Below, one piece after another: positions 19,201 through 27,941 of a stretch of 64,000 nt of DNA. Position 1 is the stretch's first letter; every line of letters starts with the position of its first letter. Source of the stretch: an uncultured Coxiella sp. (GTDB lineage Bacteria; Pseudomonadota; Gammaproteobacteria; Coxiellales; Coxiellaceae). The stretch spans positions 1 through 64,000 of the forward strand of contig CACNSC010000006.1 in assembly GCA_902623005.1 (NCBI GenBank). Reading direction: 5' to 3'. The notes under the pieces were generated by a model. The model did no database searches. It worked only from the letters and a program-made list of their open reading frames with translations, and was not told the DNA's origin. A program made the translations under genes and the position numbers.

Positions 19201-19673
19201 CGCTGCCGGAACAACATCAACCCACGCAACGAGCGGCAATAGAATGTGGTATTCCAGCATTACTGCCTGATACGTATATTCACGATGTCAATATACGTTT
19301 GTCACTGTATCAGCGCATTGCTCAATGTCAGGATTTGGATAGTCTAGAAGACTTACAAGCGGAGTGTATCGATCGCTTTGGGTTACTACCGCAACCTGCC
19401 AAAAACTTATTCGCTATTCAACAATGCGTGTTTCAAGCCACTCGCATGGGGATAGAAAAACTTGAAATTAAACAGAGCTTTGGCTACGTCACGTTCTGCA
19501 ATCAGCACAGCGTTGACCCTGCTCATCTCATACAATTAATCCAATCACAGCCTAAGCAGTATCAATTACACACGCAATCCGGTATTCGATTTAAGTGCAT
19601 TGATCAAGATGCGACAAAGCGAATTGCTGCTGTCCAGCAGGTACTTAATGTGATTGAGCAACCTGTGGCCTAG
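16224..19673 (+). CDS. mfd: Transcription-repair coupling factor Mfd
   Basis: 1149-residue DNA translocase that displaces RNA polymerase stalled at lesions and recruits UvrA. N-terminal UvrB-like region (LPYDLFSPHQD, GEFLVRGSLIDLFP). The RNA-polymerase-interacting domain follows (VGDLIVHLDHGIGRYTGLE). Then the superfamily 2 motor: Walker A CGDVGFGKTE, DEEHRFG box, TATPIPRTLNMALSG, and QLHQIRGRVGRS as motif VI. A C-terminal TRCF domain closes it. Length is normal. AAGGAA precedes the ATG by about 10 bases. Confidence 0.97.
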   Translation: MADLLKPIMPESHQRQHRWGGLVFSARALACAELAKHASSPLCVITQDIQSAEQLRRELPFFLSKEIPLWHFADRETLPYDLFSPHQDLISERLQVLSALPQMSRGIVIAALPTIMHRLPPRSHLSAHSLQLAVDQKLNVADFRQQLVLGGYRHVHQVMEHGEFLVRGSLIDLFPMGCKLPIRIELFDDSIDSLRTFDPDSQRTVEKINQLTILPAQEYAFDEAAISHFRQAWRSCFAGNPLDCPSYEAISEGRHCAGIEMYLPLFFSETASFMDYLPEKTQIIQYGSLTTSAQQFGQEVDHRYEQYRFDQSRPLLAPDQLYLDQSTMFSTLKNFPNIKIESGATDRAHEQYQTSALPDFITTDQKALPYQVFVDWYQNYDGRVLFVAETAGRREVMQQQLAAVGCAVTCCDHWQAFLESSESVCLTIANLDHGFIDAQHRFCLITESDIHSEYVAQRRKRRHAHATEQHAIIKHLTELSVGDLIVHLDHGIGRYTGLETLNTRGVDTEFLTLQYANQDKIFVPVTALNVISRYNGQDSEHVSLHRLGSPVWEKAKRKASEKVRDVAAELLALHAKREATPGQAFTIDESDYQRFRAAFPFEETPDQLNALDAVKADMMAAKSMDRLVCGDVGFGKTEIAMQAAFIAVMNHQQVSVLVPTTLLAQQHYQSFCDRFADWPVRVAVVSRLQTPKQQKLTLQQLADGQVDIIVGTHKLLQPTIQFKQLGLIIVDEEHRFGVRQKEKIQALRAEVDLLTLTATPIPRTLNMALSGTRDLSIIATPPAKRLAIKTFFQRFQPAIIQEAMQRELLRGGQLYFLHNDVASMETMKEQLQTMVPQARIAIAHGQMSEKTLERVMADFYHQKFNVLLATTIIESGIDVPTANTILINRADRFGLAQLHQIRGRVGRSHHQAYAYLLVDEPSAISSDAKKRFDALLSQDDLGAGFYLATHDLEIRGAGELLGEGQSGHMQAIGFTLYMEMLEQAVDAIKAGKPLPEQHQPTQRAAIECGIPALLPDTYIHDVNIRLSLYQRIAQCQDLDSLEDLQAECIDRFGLLPQPAKNLFAIQQCVFQATRMGIEKLEIKQSFGYVTFCNQHSVDPAHLIQLIQSQPKQYQLHTQSGIRFKCIDQDATKRIAAVQQVLNVIEQPVA

Positions 19674-19709
19674 ATTATCGAAAAATTGATATGCATTGCT
19701 CCATATGCC

Positions 19710-21584
19710 CTACCAATTTTGAGCTGGATTTTTTTTATCTTCCTCTGTCGTGTTTTCATTTGTTTTTGGTTTTGCTTTGGCGAAAATGCTGACCGATAGA
19801 GAACTGAATGATAGCCATGACCACCATGTCGACTTATCATCATTAGCTCCAGTGAAAAGACGACTAAATGATTTTGCACCTTCGTTGAATGGCGACGAAA
19901 ATTTTGCAGCCCAGATTGGTCTTGGTGTTGCTAATTTTGAACCAAGCTCCGATTGATTGGAGTTAGATGCTTTTTCGCTAGATGGGGTTGGACTGAAAAA
20001 AGTTTCAATGCTTGGCGCGGGATCACTAGCTTCAACTCTTTCTGTTAATGTTGTATTCGAAGCGTTTGTTTGAAGATTTTCAGCGCCGGATAAAGACGCG
20101 TCTATAGTGTAAGGGATTTCTTTTTTTGTCTTTTGATCATTGCCTCTTACAACTTTGTCTGTCGAAGGTTGAGTTATCTGTTGTTTTGACATTGTGTTTG
20201 TCTGTGAACCTTCTTGAGAGATTCCGTCATTATCGATCGTAGTTTTATCCAGTCCCTTTAATTCTTGTAGTAATTGACTAGTTTCTTTGTGCGATAGAAA
20301 ATCTCCATTTGCCATTGGTAAGCGCTCGCCTGATTGACCTAGCTTTGGTGGAGAGTGAGTGTTTTGTGTTAAATAGCTTTCTAGGTCAGACCCTTTATAT
20401 AAATATCCATCGGAGCCTAAGACAACACCATTCTCAATACCCGATTGAGTCACTACAACTTGTTGAGATAAAGGACATTTAGATCCCTCAAAGCTATTTT
20501 TGATCAGAGTCGGATCTTTTCTATACGAATCCATAACCGATATATACTGTGGATCAATATCTACAGAATTAGGGTTTTGTTTGAGTTGGTAGGAATGTTT
20601 CTTACCATCATCCTCAGTAAATTGACAATGCACCGGATGCTCACGGTTTACGACACAAAAGTTGTCCCATGATGCCTTCATATAAGCATTATAAAATCCG
20701 ACTTTGGTCGCTTTTGTAACTTGATCAGGACGTATTTTTCCACAATCGATGATTGGTGAGTGACTTAAATCATTGTCCAAGTTTATTACTTTTTGAATTT
20801 CGAATATACGAGCTAGGTGGTCCACTTTTTCATTTGACCAGGGTTCTTCTGAGTTAAGCTGAATTCGATATTCAGGATCGGCAGTAATCGAGCAAGCATT
20901 ATTACCTTGTCTCACTAAATGCGCACTCCCAAGTGTTTGTCCTTTTTGAGTTAATTCAATCTTATAGCCTTCAAGAGATCCTTCACCCGTAAAATCTCCA
21001 GAGAGAAAGCGAGGAGTAGGTGTATCTGAGTCTGAATTCTGATTAGATTGATATAAGTCTAAGAGTGAATCATCGCGCTTAACTTTTGCATCGACATTTA
21101 CCATTTCTCCTGTAATAGACAGTCTCTGGTTTTTATAAAGTGTATCCAAAAGATTCTGTAGGATGGATTCAAAACTGACAATAGTCTCTGTTGAGTTACC
21201 TTCAGTTGTTGGTTCTTTCTGAATATACTGCCTTCTTTTCTGCAAACGTTCATTCGCGTCGACATCCGCTTCAAATTCTTTTTTATATCTTTCGCTTTTC
21301 TCATATGCAATCAGTATTGCGAGTTGCTTAAACCGCTTGTTTTGATAATGATCGACACGTTGTTGTATTATGAGAGATGCATTTTCTTTATCTATAGCGC
21401 TTCTTATGCGTTGGTTTTTGATTTCTTTTGATTGAGGATTTTGAGCAGTTACGGAATTATCAGGACTGTATTTTTCTAGTTCTTGATTTTTGACATAGTA
21501 ATGCTGATCGCCGATCTGAACACGCCAGTGGGAAATATCATTGTAATCTGCGGTTATCATGTTTTTATTCATTCTCGTTGCCAT
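19710..21584 (-). CDS. U-box-like protein with degenerate U-box, paralogue of the next gene
   Basis: 624 residues. Charged helical N-terminus (about 40-150), a middle domain (about 155-360) shared with the protein at 21745 (WSNEKVDHLAR against WTNEQVDLWAR, each after an EYR motif), then a U-box-like segment about 368-440: KCPLSQQVV, GVVLGSDGYLYKGSDLESYL. The segment keeps CP and DGYxY, but the usual NP/SP loop and hydrophobic core are altered, so E2 binding is doubtful. The C-terminal 180 residues are low-complexity. ATG 21584 has GAGG upstream. Tandem duplication with divergence is the simplest origin. It may have changed partner or be decaying. Confidence 0.7.
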   Translation of the reverse strand: MATRMNKNMITADYNDISHWRVQIGDQHYYVKNQELEKYSPDNSVTAQNPQSKEIKNQRIRSAIDKENASLIIQQRVDHYQNKRFKQLAILIAYEKSERYKKEFEADVDANERLQKRRQYIQKEPTTEGNSTETIVSFESILQNLLDTLYKNQRLSITGEMVNVDAKVKRDDSLLDLYQSNQNSDSDTPTPRFLSGDFTGEGSLEGYKIELTQKGQTLGSAHLVRQGNNACSITADPEYRIQLNSEEPWSNEKVDHLARIFEIQKVINLDNDLSHSPIIDCGKIRPDQVTKATKVGFYNAYMKASWDNFCVVNREHPVHCQFTEDDGKKHSYQLKQNPNSVDIDPQYISVMDSYRKDPTLIKNSFEGSKCPLSQQVVVTQSGIENGVVLGSDGYLYKGSDLESYLTQNTHSPPKLGQSGERLPMANGDFLSHKETSQLLQELKGLDKTTIDNDGISQEGSQTNTMSKQQITQPSTDKVVRGNDQKTKKEIPYTIDASLSGAENLQTNASNTTLTERVEASDPAPSIETFFSPTPSSEKASNSNQSELGSKLATPRPIWAAKFSSPFNEGAKSFSRLFTGANDDKSTWWSWLSFSSLSVSIFAKAKPKTNENTTEEDKKNPAQNW

Positions 21585-21744
21585 TAATAACGCCTCAAGT
21601 CAATTTTTCAACTAGTTTTTCATCAAGTTAAATATTAAAATTGCTACGATATCATCCAGTGTGATAATAATGGGTGTGTTATTACGTATTATTGCGTAAT
21701 TTAATTCGTTAGTATTTGTTCTCATTGAATTCATTTTATCTTTC

Positions 21745-23595
21745 TCACTTTGGCGTAGATTTGGGTGAAGAATATGATGTAGAATTTAGCTCTGTTTTAT
21801 TGCTTGCGACATTAACGATTTGTTGACCTTTTGGAGAAACAGGTTTTTCAACTGTCCATTCTGGCCTAACAAGTTTTGATTTTTCTTCAGCGGCTTTCCG
21901 AATCCGATTCTCAGCGGCGTCGGCCTGTTTTTCACGTAATTCACGCTTTTCATCACTCACTTTAGAGCGATCTTTTTTCGGTTGTGGTTTTGGGCTTGCT
22001 GTTTGTGTAACAGTGTCCTCATTTGCCTTTCCGTTCGCTGTATTATTTAATGAAGGTTGATCTATTCGTTTTAAAGCAGCTTCTTCACGTAATTTGCGAT
22101 CTTTCTCACTCTTTTTAGTAGGAAATTGAGGTTGTCGATCTGCTGATTGTGTAACAGTTTCCTCATTATCCATTCCGCTCGCTGTATTATCTGGCTGAGG
22201 TTGCATTTGCGGTTCATTGTTTCGTTTATCGTAGGCTGCAATAAATTCATGATTGGAAGATTCATTTTTCGCTTCGCTAGGAGATTCATCGAGTGATGAG
22301 GCTCGCCACGCTTGTGTTGGAATGTTGCTGTTGTCTGGTGGATCACTTGCCGCAACAGGTTGTGTGTTATCTGGTTTTTTCTCTGAGCTCTCTGGTTGAT
22401 TCTTTCTCTGCTCAGCGGCTTCGGCCTGTTTTTCCCGGGTATTTTCTCGCTCGAGTGCATGCTTCGTTTTCAAAGGACTTAATTCATTAGTCACCTCTTT
22501 ACGCGTCATTGGAGACGTACGATTTTGCCCTCTCCTCCAGTGTTCTTCTATATCCTCCCGTTCATAAATGTAACCATCGCTTGCGAGAACCGGTTCCTTC
22601 AAATCAACTATGAGTTCTCGTGTGATTGGACAGACATCATTGAGATTACGAATCTGATGCGGCTTATCATAAAATTGATTGACTTCGGCTTCATCAAAGG
22701 CTTGATCTCGGTTACTCAAGGAATAGAGTGAATGCAGTTCGCCCTCTCTTGACCGAATCCTTAGTTGACCTTCATGGATTTGACTATTCCCTAAAGCGGA
22801 TCGTAGTCCTTGTCTGTGAGTTGATGTTATTATTCCGGGATTATCAACCGGTAAAATCAGCCTTTGTCCCTGGTTGATTGTCTGTAAGGCACGCGCCCAT
22901 AGATCAACTTGCTCATTAGTCCATTGATTTCCGCCGATATTTTCGAGTCGATACTCGTGGGGTATTTCGAGTGCGCTTACGGTTACAGGATGGCGATTGT
23001 CAATCTGAACGCGGACCTGACCAATATCATGAGCAGATCCAGGATTGTTCGTAGATGCCTGTGAGTAGTTTATAATTAGATTTTGTCGATTTTCAGAACG
23101 AATAGGTGTTGAATTAAATCCATCCGTTTCTATTGATGCAATGAAAAGCTCTCCGCTGTTATCTGATTTAACTGTAGCATGTACATGAACCTCCTCGCCT
23201 GATTGAGATTTAAAGGGTTGCTCAAATTTTTGATTAATCGCTTGCTTAAGCTTTTTTACAGCATCTTTTTCGGGATTTTTCTGTATATCTTCCTGTGTCT
23301 CAGATACAGGTTTTTCAACAGGTTGTATCTCTTCAGCAACGGCCTCTTCAAACTGTTGTTTTTCTTTTTCTTTTTTTTTGATTTGGTTGAAAACTTCTTC
23401 TTTCTTTTTCAATTCCTTTTTTTCTCGGAGCTGTCGATCGAGATCTTCTTTATCTTCAGCTATTCGAGCAGCTTGTTTTGTTATTGCTGTATTTTGTTTT
23501 TCGGATTCTTCTCGGCTAAGAGTACCCTTTAAGAGTTGTTCGGGCCCATTTATCTGATGAGCTATATGGTTGGATGAAGGATTCTCAATTGCCAT
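21745..23595 (-). CDS. U-box domain protein, candidate E3 ubiquitin ligase effector
   Basis: 616 residues. A Lys/Glu-rich coiled coil (about 28-125) precedes the middle domain shared with the protein at 19710. A well-formed U-box follows at about 318-382: DVCPITREL, EPVLASDGYIYEREDIEEHW and NRTSPMTRKEV, the RING-like fold without zinc ligands that binds ubiquitin E2 enzymes. The C-terminal 230 residues are low-complexity, with imperfect repeats (469-490 against 517-538; EKQAEAAEQR against EKQADAAENR). Bacteria lack ubiquitin, so action in a eukaryotic host is the natural reading; LubX of Legionella is a known U-box effector. A PmrA-type promoter lies upstream. Confidence 0.82.
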   Translation of the reverse strand: MAIENPSSNHIAHQINGPEQLLKGTLSREESEKQNTAITKQAARIAEDKEDLDRQLREKKELKKKEEVFNQIKKKEKEKQQFEEAVAEEIQPVEKPVSETQEDIQKNPEKDAVKKLKQAINQKFEQPFKSQSGEEVHVHATVKSDNSGELFIASIETDGFNSTPIRSENRQNLIINYSQASTNNPGSAHDIGQVRVQIDNRHPVTVSALEIPHEYRLENIGGNQWTNEQVDLWARALQTINQGQRLILPVDNPGIITSTHRQGLRSALGNSQIHEGQLRIRSREGELHSLYSLSNRDQAFDEAEVNQFYDKPHQIRNLNDVCPITRELIVDLKEPVLASDGYIYEREDIEEHWRRGQNRTSPMTRKEVTNELSPLKTKHALERENTREKQAEAAEQRKNQPESSEKKPDNTQPVAASDPPDNSNIPTQAWRASSLDESPSEAKNESSNHEFIAAYDKRNNEPQMQPQPDNTASGMDNEETVTQSADRQPQFPTKKSEKDRKLREEAALKRIDQPSLNNTANGKANEDTVTQTASPKPQPKKDRSKVSDEKRELREKQADAAENRIRKAAEEKSKLVRPEWTVEKPVSPKGQQIVNVASNKTELNSTSYSSPKSTPK

Positions 23596-23703
23596 GATGT
23601 CATCTCGAAAGAGCCAGTAAATATTCGTTTAGTCTTAGTACAGCGCACAGCTTTGATGTCAAATACCAGCGAAATAAGTACGATTTATAATAAGTCGACG
23701 ACA

Positions 23704-23736
23704 ACTATACCGACCAAACCTTAAGATGAGATTAAA
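23704..23736 (-). promoter_or_regulatory. PmrA-type box and -10 element, promoter of the U-box gene
   Basis: On the minus strand: TTTAAT, CTCAT, CTTAAG (box 23720-23736), a 10-base spacer, and TATAGT at 23704-23709. The second half-site and spacer (CTTAAGGTTTGGTCGG) closely resemble those at 8915-8930. The predicted leader is about 100 bases. Confidence 0.65.
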
Positions 23737-24053
23737 TTTATCAAGAAATTTGGTTTTTTATTACGCGATTTACCCAAATTAGAGCAGCCGAGCCTAAATT
23801 ACCGCTAAAATCACTTAACATACTGATTATTCGGTTTTCATCAAGTTTATTGGATCTTTTAAAGCCATGTTGAGTAATTAATTAAATTAAGCTTATTTAA
23901 TCACCAATCCATGATAATTCTGGTTCTAATCGAATTGATACGTTAGTTTGATAAAGGAAACTGGTAAAACGTAGTCAGCGTTGTGAAGCAAAGACACGGA
24001 TTGTCACTCAAGAACTGAGCTATTCAATGGATTAGAGCCGCATCACATCATCG
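23737..24053. other. Intergenic region between divergent accessory genes
   Basis: No gene seen. It holds an imperfect relative of the PmrA-type box on the plus strand (ATTAAG at 23886, TTTAAT at 23896), spaced one base too close. A GATAAT follows, aimed at the gene starting at 24069. Confidence 0.3.
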
Positions 24054-24068
24054 ATGGAGGTTTTAATC

Positions 24069-26255
24069 ATGGGGCATCAAGATCAATCCTTCCCAAGAAC
24101 ACCGCTACAGCACACCGTATCTGTAGTTGATCACCATGATCGCACGACTCTTATTGAGAAGCACCAAGCCCTACTCAAGGAACATAACACATCATCTCAA
24201 CAAAAAGATCATGATAAAGCCGCTTTTGTAGATACAATTAAACAGTTGCAAGCACAACTGCGTCTTGAGATAAAACGAAGCCACGGTTTACAACCCGATT
24301 TTCTTGAGCCATTAGGTATTCACTACAACGCAGATCATAGTATTGATGCTGAAAAACTGAATCAGCATTTATGCGAGAAGCTAGCTAGTGCAGTTTACAA
24401 CTTTGATCAATACGTTAAGAACAATCATTTAATTGAGCGCAATGCACGACTCATAGCAGAGGCGATGACTAATTACTTCAAGATGATCGCATCAAAACAA
24501 CAAAATCATGATAACTGGTTGGTGTTAAAACTAAAAATTACCGATTGGCTTTGCCGTGAGACCTTATCAACAAAGCAACTGTTATCCGATACAACCATCG
24601 CTGAAATTTTAAGCGAATTAAACATTACACTTAATTCTACTCAAACATCACGAATAAATCGTTTATCTACCAGTTTTATCAACAGTAAATTGCCAAATTG
24701 GGAGCTATTAACGATCGCTGAGAGTGGGGATAAAAATACAGTTTTTCATTATCAACAACAGTTGTCCATTGCGATTAAAGACGTGATTCAAGAAGAGAGT
24801 AAAAACTCAAGATTTTTCTCATGTATGAGCACGCTTGCTGATCATATGGCAGTCATAGACAGTGAAGATGCTGCTAACGTGTCGACGTTTTACAATCCTA
24901 TGGCCGATCGTTTTGCCAAGACAATCAGCATTTTCGTAATACGTTATCTGCAGCAATGTAAAACAGACTGTTTAAGTAACGAGTCTATCGAGCAACTGTT
25001 AACTACTCTGCCAAAATACCTTTTATTGAATAATGCCAATCGTGATTCTTTGCCCGAAATAATCTCGAGTAGCTTATCGACTCAAAATACAAACTTATTA
25101 CTGTGTATATTAGAAAGTATTGCACCTTTACTATCAGGAAGTCATTGCACTGGTGAAGACCAGTCCAATTATTTTATGGAAAAAATAAATCAACTGAAAA
25201 AAGTTATGGACACACAGGTTTATTTGACACCGATTATTACGGGGCGAGCTCGTCAAGTCTTCCAGTCATTACCGGATGTGCTGGAAAAAGTCTTACAGCC
25301 TGAGCCGGATCTAAGCAATCTGTCAGTGCATATGATTCCTCGAAGCCTGATTCGTCAACTGGAGCAAGGTGAGTTGGTTGACTGGGTGATCGATGGCAAT
25401 AACCAAGCATATGTCGGTGCGTTAATGAGTCATCAATGGCTACATCGCGAGCAATTGTTTGCCATGCTTGATCCTGCACCAGATTTTGGAAGATCCAATC
25501 AAAGGATTGAAAACCACGTGAAACGTCAGTTGATGCATGATTTGGATCATGGTGCAGAGTTGGATTACGAGCAAGTGAAACAGCAATGTGAAAACGGCTT
25601 TGTTGTCAGTGATTCAGTCAGGGAAAAATGGCAGGGATTAAGTCATTGTTATCACGCATTCGATCAATCATCGTCGCGCCATCAAGAGGCAGCTAATCAA
25701 CTGGGTCAGTTTCAACAATTGGCCAAACAATGGTTACGCTTGGTCATTGCTGGCACGAAACACTATCAAAATGCACAAAGTAAGCATCGGTGGTCAGGTC
25801 AATCAGGCGCAAAACGTGCAAATGATTTACTGGCATCACTGAATGGTTTAGCACAGCAATCTGACATTAATTTCAATCAATTTGCGACAATCCTAAAGAC
25901 TCACTTAATAACATTTAATGCTGGCTCATTGGGCACGTATGTTTTGCAAGCGATATCTAATGATAAAACCTACTTTGAAAATAATAATTATCAAAACATA
26001 GAAGGTATCACACAGCAAAAAAGTGCTCTATTGAATCAGAATGATCTTTTTTCCAACGATGAGCACAGGCCACGTGGCGTGACAGGCTTTTGCAGCGCCG
26101 TGCAAAATAGCGCTTATGGCTGGGATTTTTTCCGCAGTAAACCTTATCTAGGCCGGCAACAACAAGCACAGCGGTTCATGCAGCGCCTGGATGAGCTTGC
26201 TAAGAATCAAACCCAAGAGTCAGTAGTTGTGAACGCGAGTATATCCAGCCAATAA
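24069..26255 (+). CDS. Uncharacterised large soluble protein, 728 aa
   Basis: No recognised domain. The ATG at 24069 is chosen over the one at 24054 because GGAGG (24056-24060) sits 8 bases before it. The protein is hydrophilic and mostly helical by composition, rich in Gln, His and Asn, with no signal peptide or membrane span. A charged N-terminus (residues about 20-90) could form a short coiled coil. It is divergent from the U-box gene and convergent with another orphan. Its size, isolation and lack of relatives fit the effector-like block, but nothing shows its activity. Confidence 0.7.
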   Translation: MGHQDQSFPRTPLQHTVSVVDHHDRTTLIEKHQALLKEHNTSSQQKDHDKAAFVDTIKQLQAQLRLEIKRSHGLQPDFLEPLGIHYNADHSIDAEKLNQHLCEKLASAVYNFDQYVKNNHLIERNARLIAEAMTNYFKMIASKQQNHDNWLVLKLKITDWLCRETLSTKQLLSDTTIAEILSELNITLNSTQTSRINRLSTSFINSKLPNWELLTIAESGDKNTVFHYQQQLSIAIKDVIQEESKNSRFFSCMSTLADHMAVIDSEDAANVSTFYNPMADRFAKTISIFVIRYLQQCKTDCLSNESIEQLLTTLPKYLLLNNANRDSLPEIISSSLSTQNTNLLLCILESIAPLLSGSHCTGEDQSNYFMEKINQLKKVMDTQVYLTPIITGRARQVFQSLPDVLEKVLQPEPDLSNLSVHMIPRSLIRQLEQGELVDWVIDGNNQAYVGALMSHQWLHREQLFAMLDPAPDFGRSNQRIENHVKRQLMHDLDHGAELDYEQVKQQCENGFVVSDSVREKWQGLSHCYHAFDQSSSRHQEAANQLGQFQQLAKQWLRLVIAGTKHYQNAQSKHRWSGQSGAKRANDLLASLNGLAQQSDINFNQFATILKTHLITFNAGSLGTYVLQAISNDKTYFENNNYQNIEGITQQKSALLNQNDLFSNDEHRPRGVTGFCSAVQNSAYGWDFFRSKPYLGRQQQAQRFMQRLDELAKNQTQESVVVNASISSQ

Positions 26256-26428
26256 CTAATCATGACCTACATGATACAACACGATTTGATATTTTTTTTC
26301 GGTTTATGCTTTATTGAATCAACTGAAGGCCGATTAAAAATACTATTTTCACGAAAAAGTCGTTCGGTAGATGTATTTTTTGTTACCTCTGATTCCAAGC
26401 TGACTGTAATAAAAGAGCTTCCTCTGCT

Positions 26429-27565
26429 TTAACTTTGCAAGCTACTGTCTCTTTCAGGAGATTTAAATTGCTCGAGCCAGTGCTGCATTACTTCCGGGTG
26501 ACTGGTTATTTGAGCAAGCTGAATAGGCTTGGAAAATTGTTCAGTTATATCCCATATATCACAACAAGCCAACATTAGAGGTGATAGCGGTTTTGTCGGG
26601 CTAGAATTCATATTGGGCAAACTTTGTTCTAGATCGGAGCTATATATCTCATAGTATGACGATAGTAATTGATGAATCGTTACATCAGCAACGCTCTTGC
26701 CACTACTTTGCGATGAACAAGATGGCTTGAATAAATCGTCAATGATGGCACTGACTGTCTTTCCAGCGGTAGAAATAAACGCTGAATTGACACCATCACC
26801 GTGTTCTGATGCTGCAAGGTGATCAGTTATTTTTTGAAAATTATCCAATGCATTTACCAGAGTCACTAGTTTCGATCGGTCGCTTAATCGCTGCGTTTCG
26901 ATAGACTCAGGTATGCTGATACTCTGCTCTGTTTGGTGAGGGTATGCATCATCAACATAAAACCAAAAATCATGGTACGTATGCTTGCCCTCTTGGATAT
27001 GACAAACAAAGCTTAATTCGTACGATTGTTGAATATCGCGAAACTCGTATTCATAGCTTGCTTCCTGCTGTGAAATACAGCATTGGCGAATCCAATCCGT
27101 TTTAATTTTAATATCAAGAGTAATGCCCTCCCCTACATTGTCTCTGAATGAGAGTGTTATATCCGGTCGTTTATCCAATGCATGGCATGTATTTCGCTGT
27201 TGATATGGTGAATACACCTTTGACTGGGTCTCACTTTTGTTACATTGATGCTCGTACATGGTCAAGCAGTCAAATAATACATTGAACACAGTCTGTCCCA
27301 GACACGATTGCACGATGTTTTGTTGGCGTTCCACATCCAGTTGTTCAAAGTTTAGTGGCGATGGTTTTTGTTGATTGCTAGCATCGCTTTCTGCCACTAT
27401 CGTAAAATTAAAATTTCTCGCTTTCTCTAAATCACGCAAGAACTCTGTTTTATTGTATTTTTGACCTATATCTTCTTGTCGCTTCGCCACCAATTGTTCG
27501 GCAAGTTGAGATAAGGGTAGATGTCGATTAAGCGGGTTGTCGGATTTTCGTTTTATCCATCTCAT
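26429..27565 (-). CDS. Uncharacterised protein, 378 aa
   Basis: No family recognised. Begins with a basic stretch (MRWIKRKSDN) and lacks membrane segments. The central part has beta-type stretches (ITLDIKIKTDW, YELSFVCHIQEGKHTYHDFW). The C-terminal part is helical (SPLMLACCDIWDITEQFSK). AGAG precedes the ATG. A weak PmrA-type box (27628-27644) lies about 63 bases upstream without a good -10. It faces the large orphan at 24069 and is part of the same accessory block. Confidence 0.65.
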   Translation of the reverse strand: MRWIKRKSDNPLNRHLPLSQLAEQLVAKRQEDIGQKYNKTEFLRDLEKARNFNFTIVAESDASNQQKPSPLNFEQLDVERQQNIVQSCLGQTVFNVLFDCLTMYEHQCNKSETQSKVYSPYQQRNTCHALDKRPDITLSFRDNVGEGITLDIKIKTDWIRQCCISQQEASYEYEFRDIQQSYELSFVCHIQEGKHTYHDFWFYVDDAYPHQTEQSISIPESIETQRLSDRSKLVTLVNALDNFQKITDHLAASEHGDGVNSAFISTAGKTVSAIIDDLFKPSCSSQSSGKSVADVTIHQLLSSYYEIYSSDLEQSLPNMNSSPTKPLSPLMLACCDIWDITEQFSKPIQLAQITSHPEVMQHWLEQFKSPERDSSLQS

Positions 27566-27627
27566 AACGTGCTCTCTTTTTTACGCTAAAATTTTTTCGA
27601 TCTTATTCGAACGGACAACTAATTGCC

Positions 27628-27644
27628 GTTAAGTAATGATTAAA
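27628..27644 (-). promoter_or_regulatory. Weak PmrA-type box upstream of the 378-aa orphan
   Basis: On the minus strand TTTAAT, CATTA, CTTAAC: one base off YTTAAK-N5-YTTAAK. Unlike the four good sites, no TA---T hexamer follows after 10 bases. May be chance. Confidence 0.25.
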
Positions 27645-27813
27645 TCTCAGTATTCTTCTCTGATCCTCACGCAATGAATGTGCTCTTGAGAATCGTTATT
27701 GGCTAGCTCTTCTTTAATATTAATATTTTTACATATAAAACATGTAGTTGTTAGATAATCCTAATCTCTATTGCGAAGATAAAAGCGGCCTAAAAAACCC
27801 AAAAAACTCTAAA

Positions 27814-27846
27814 TTTAATAATATCTTAATCTTTGTGTTGTATATT
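27814..27846 (+). promoter_or_regulatory. PmrA-type box and -10 element, promoter of the gene at 27942
   Basis: TTTAAT, AATAT, CTTAAT (box 27814-27830), a 10-base spacer, and TATATT at 27841-27846. The start would be near 27853, giving a leader of about 90 bases. Confidence 0.65.
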
Positions 27847-27941
27847 TGGTGATCATTAGATAGCTACCAGTGCATGCGAGAAGACCATGTTGATCCATAA
27901 CATCATCAATCATAGCGGTGTTATCCATCGGAGGATGCGAT

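Noticed and set aside
23203-23532. 109-codon Phe-rich ORF on the plus strand
   Set aside because: It is the antisense of the Lys/Glu-rich coiled coil of the U-box protein; poly-Phe arises from complementing AAA/GAA codons.
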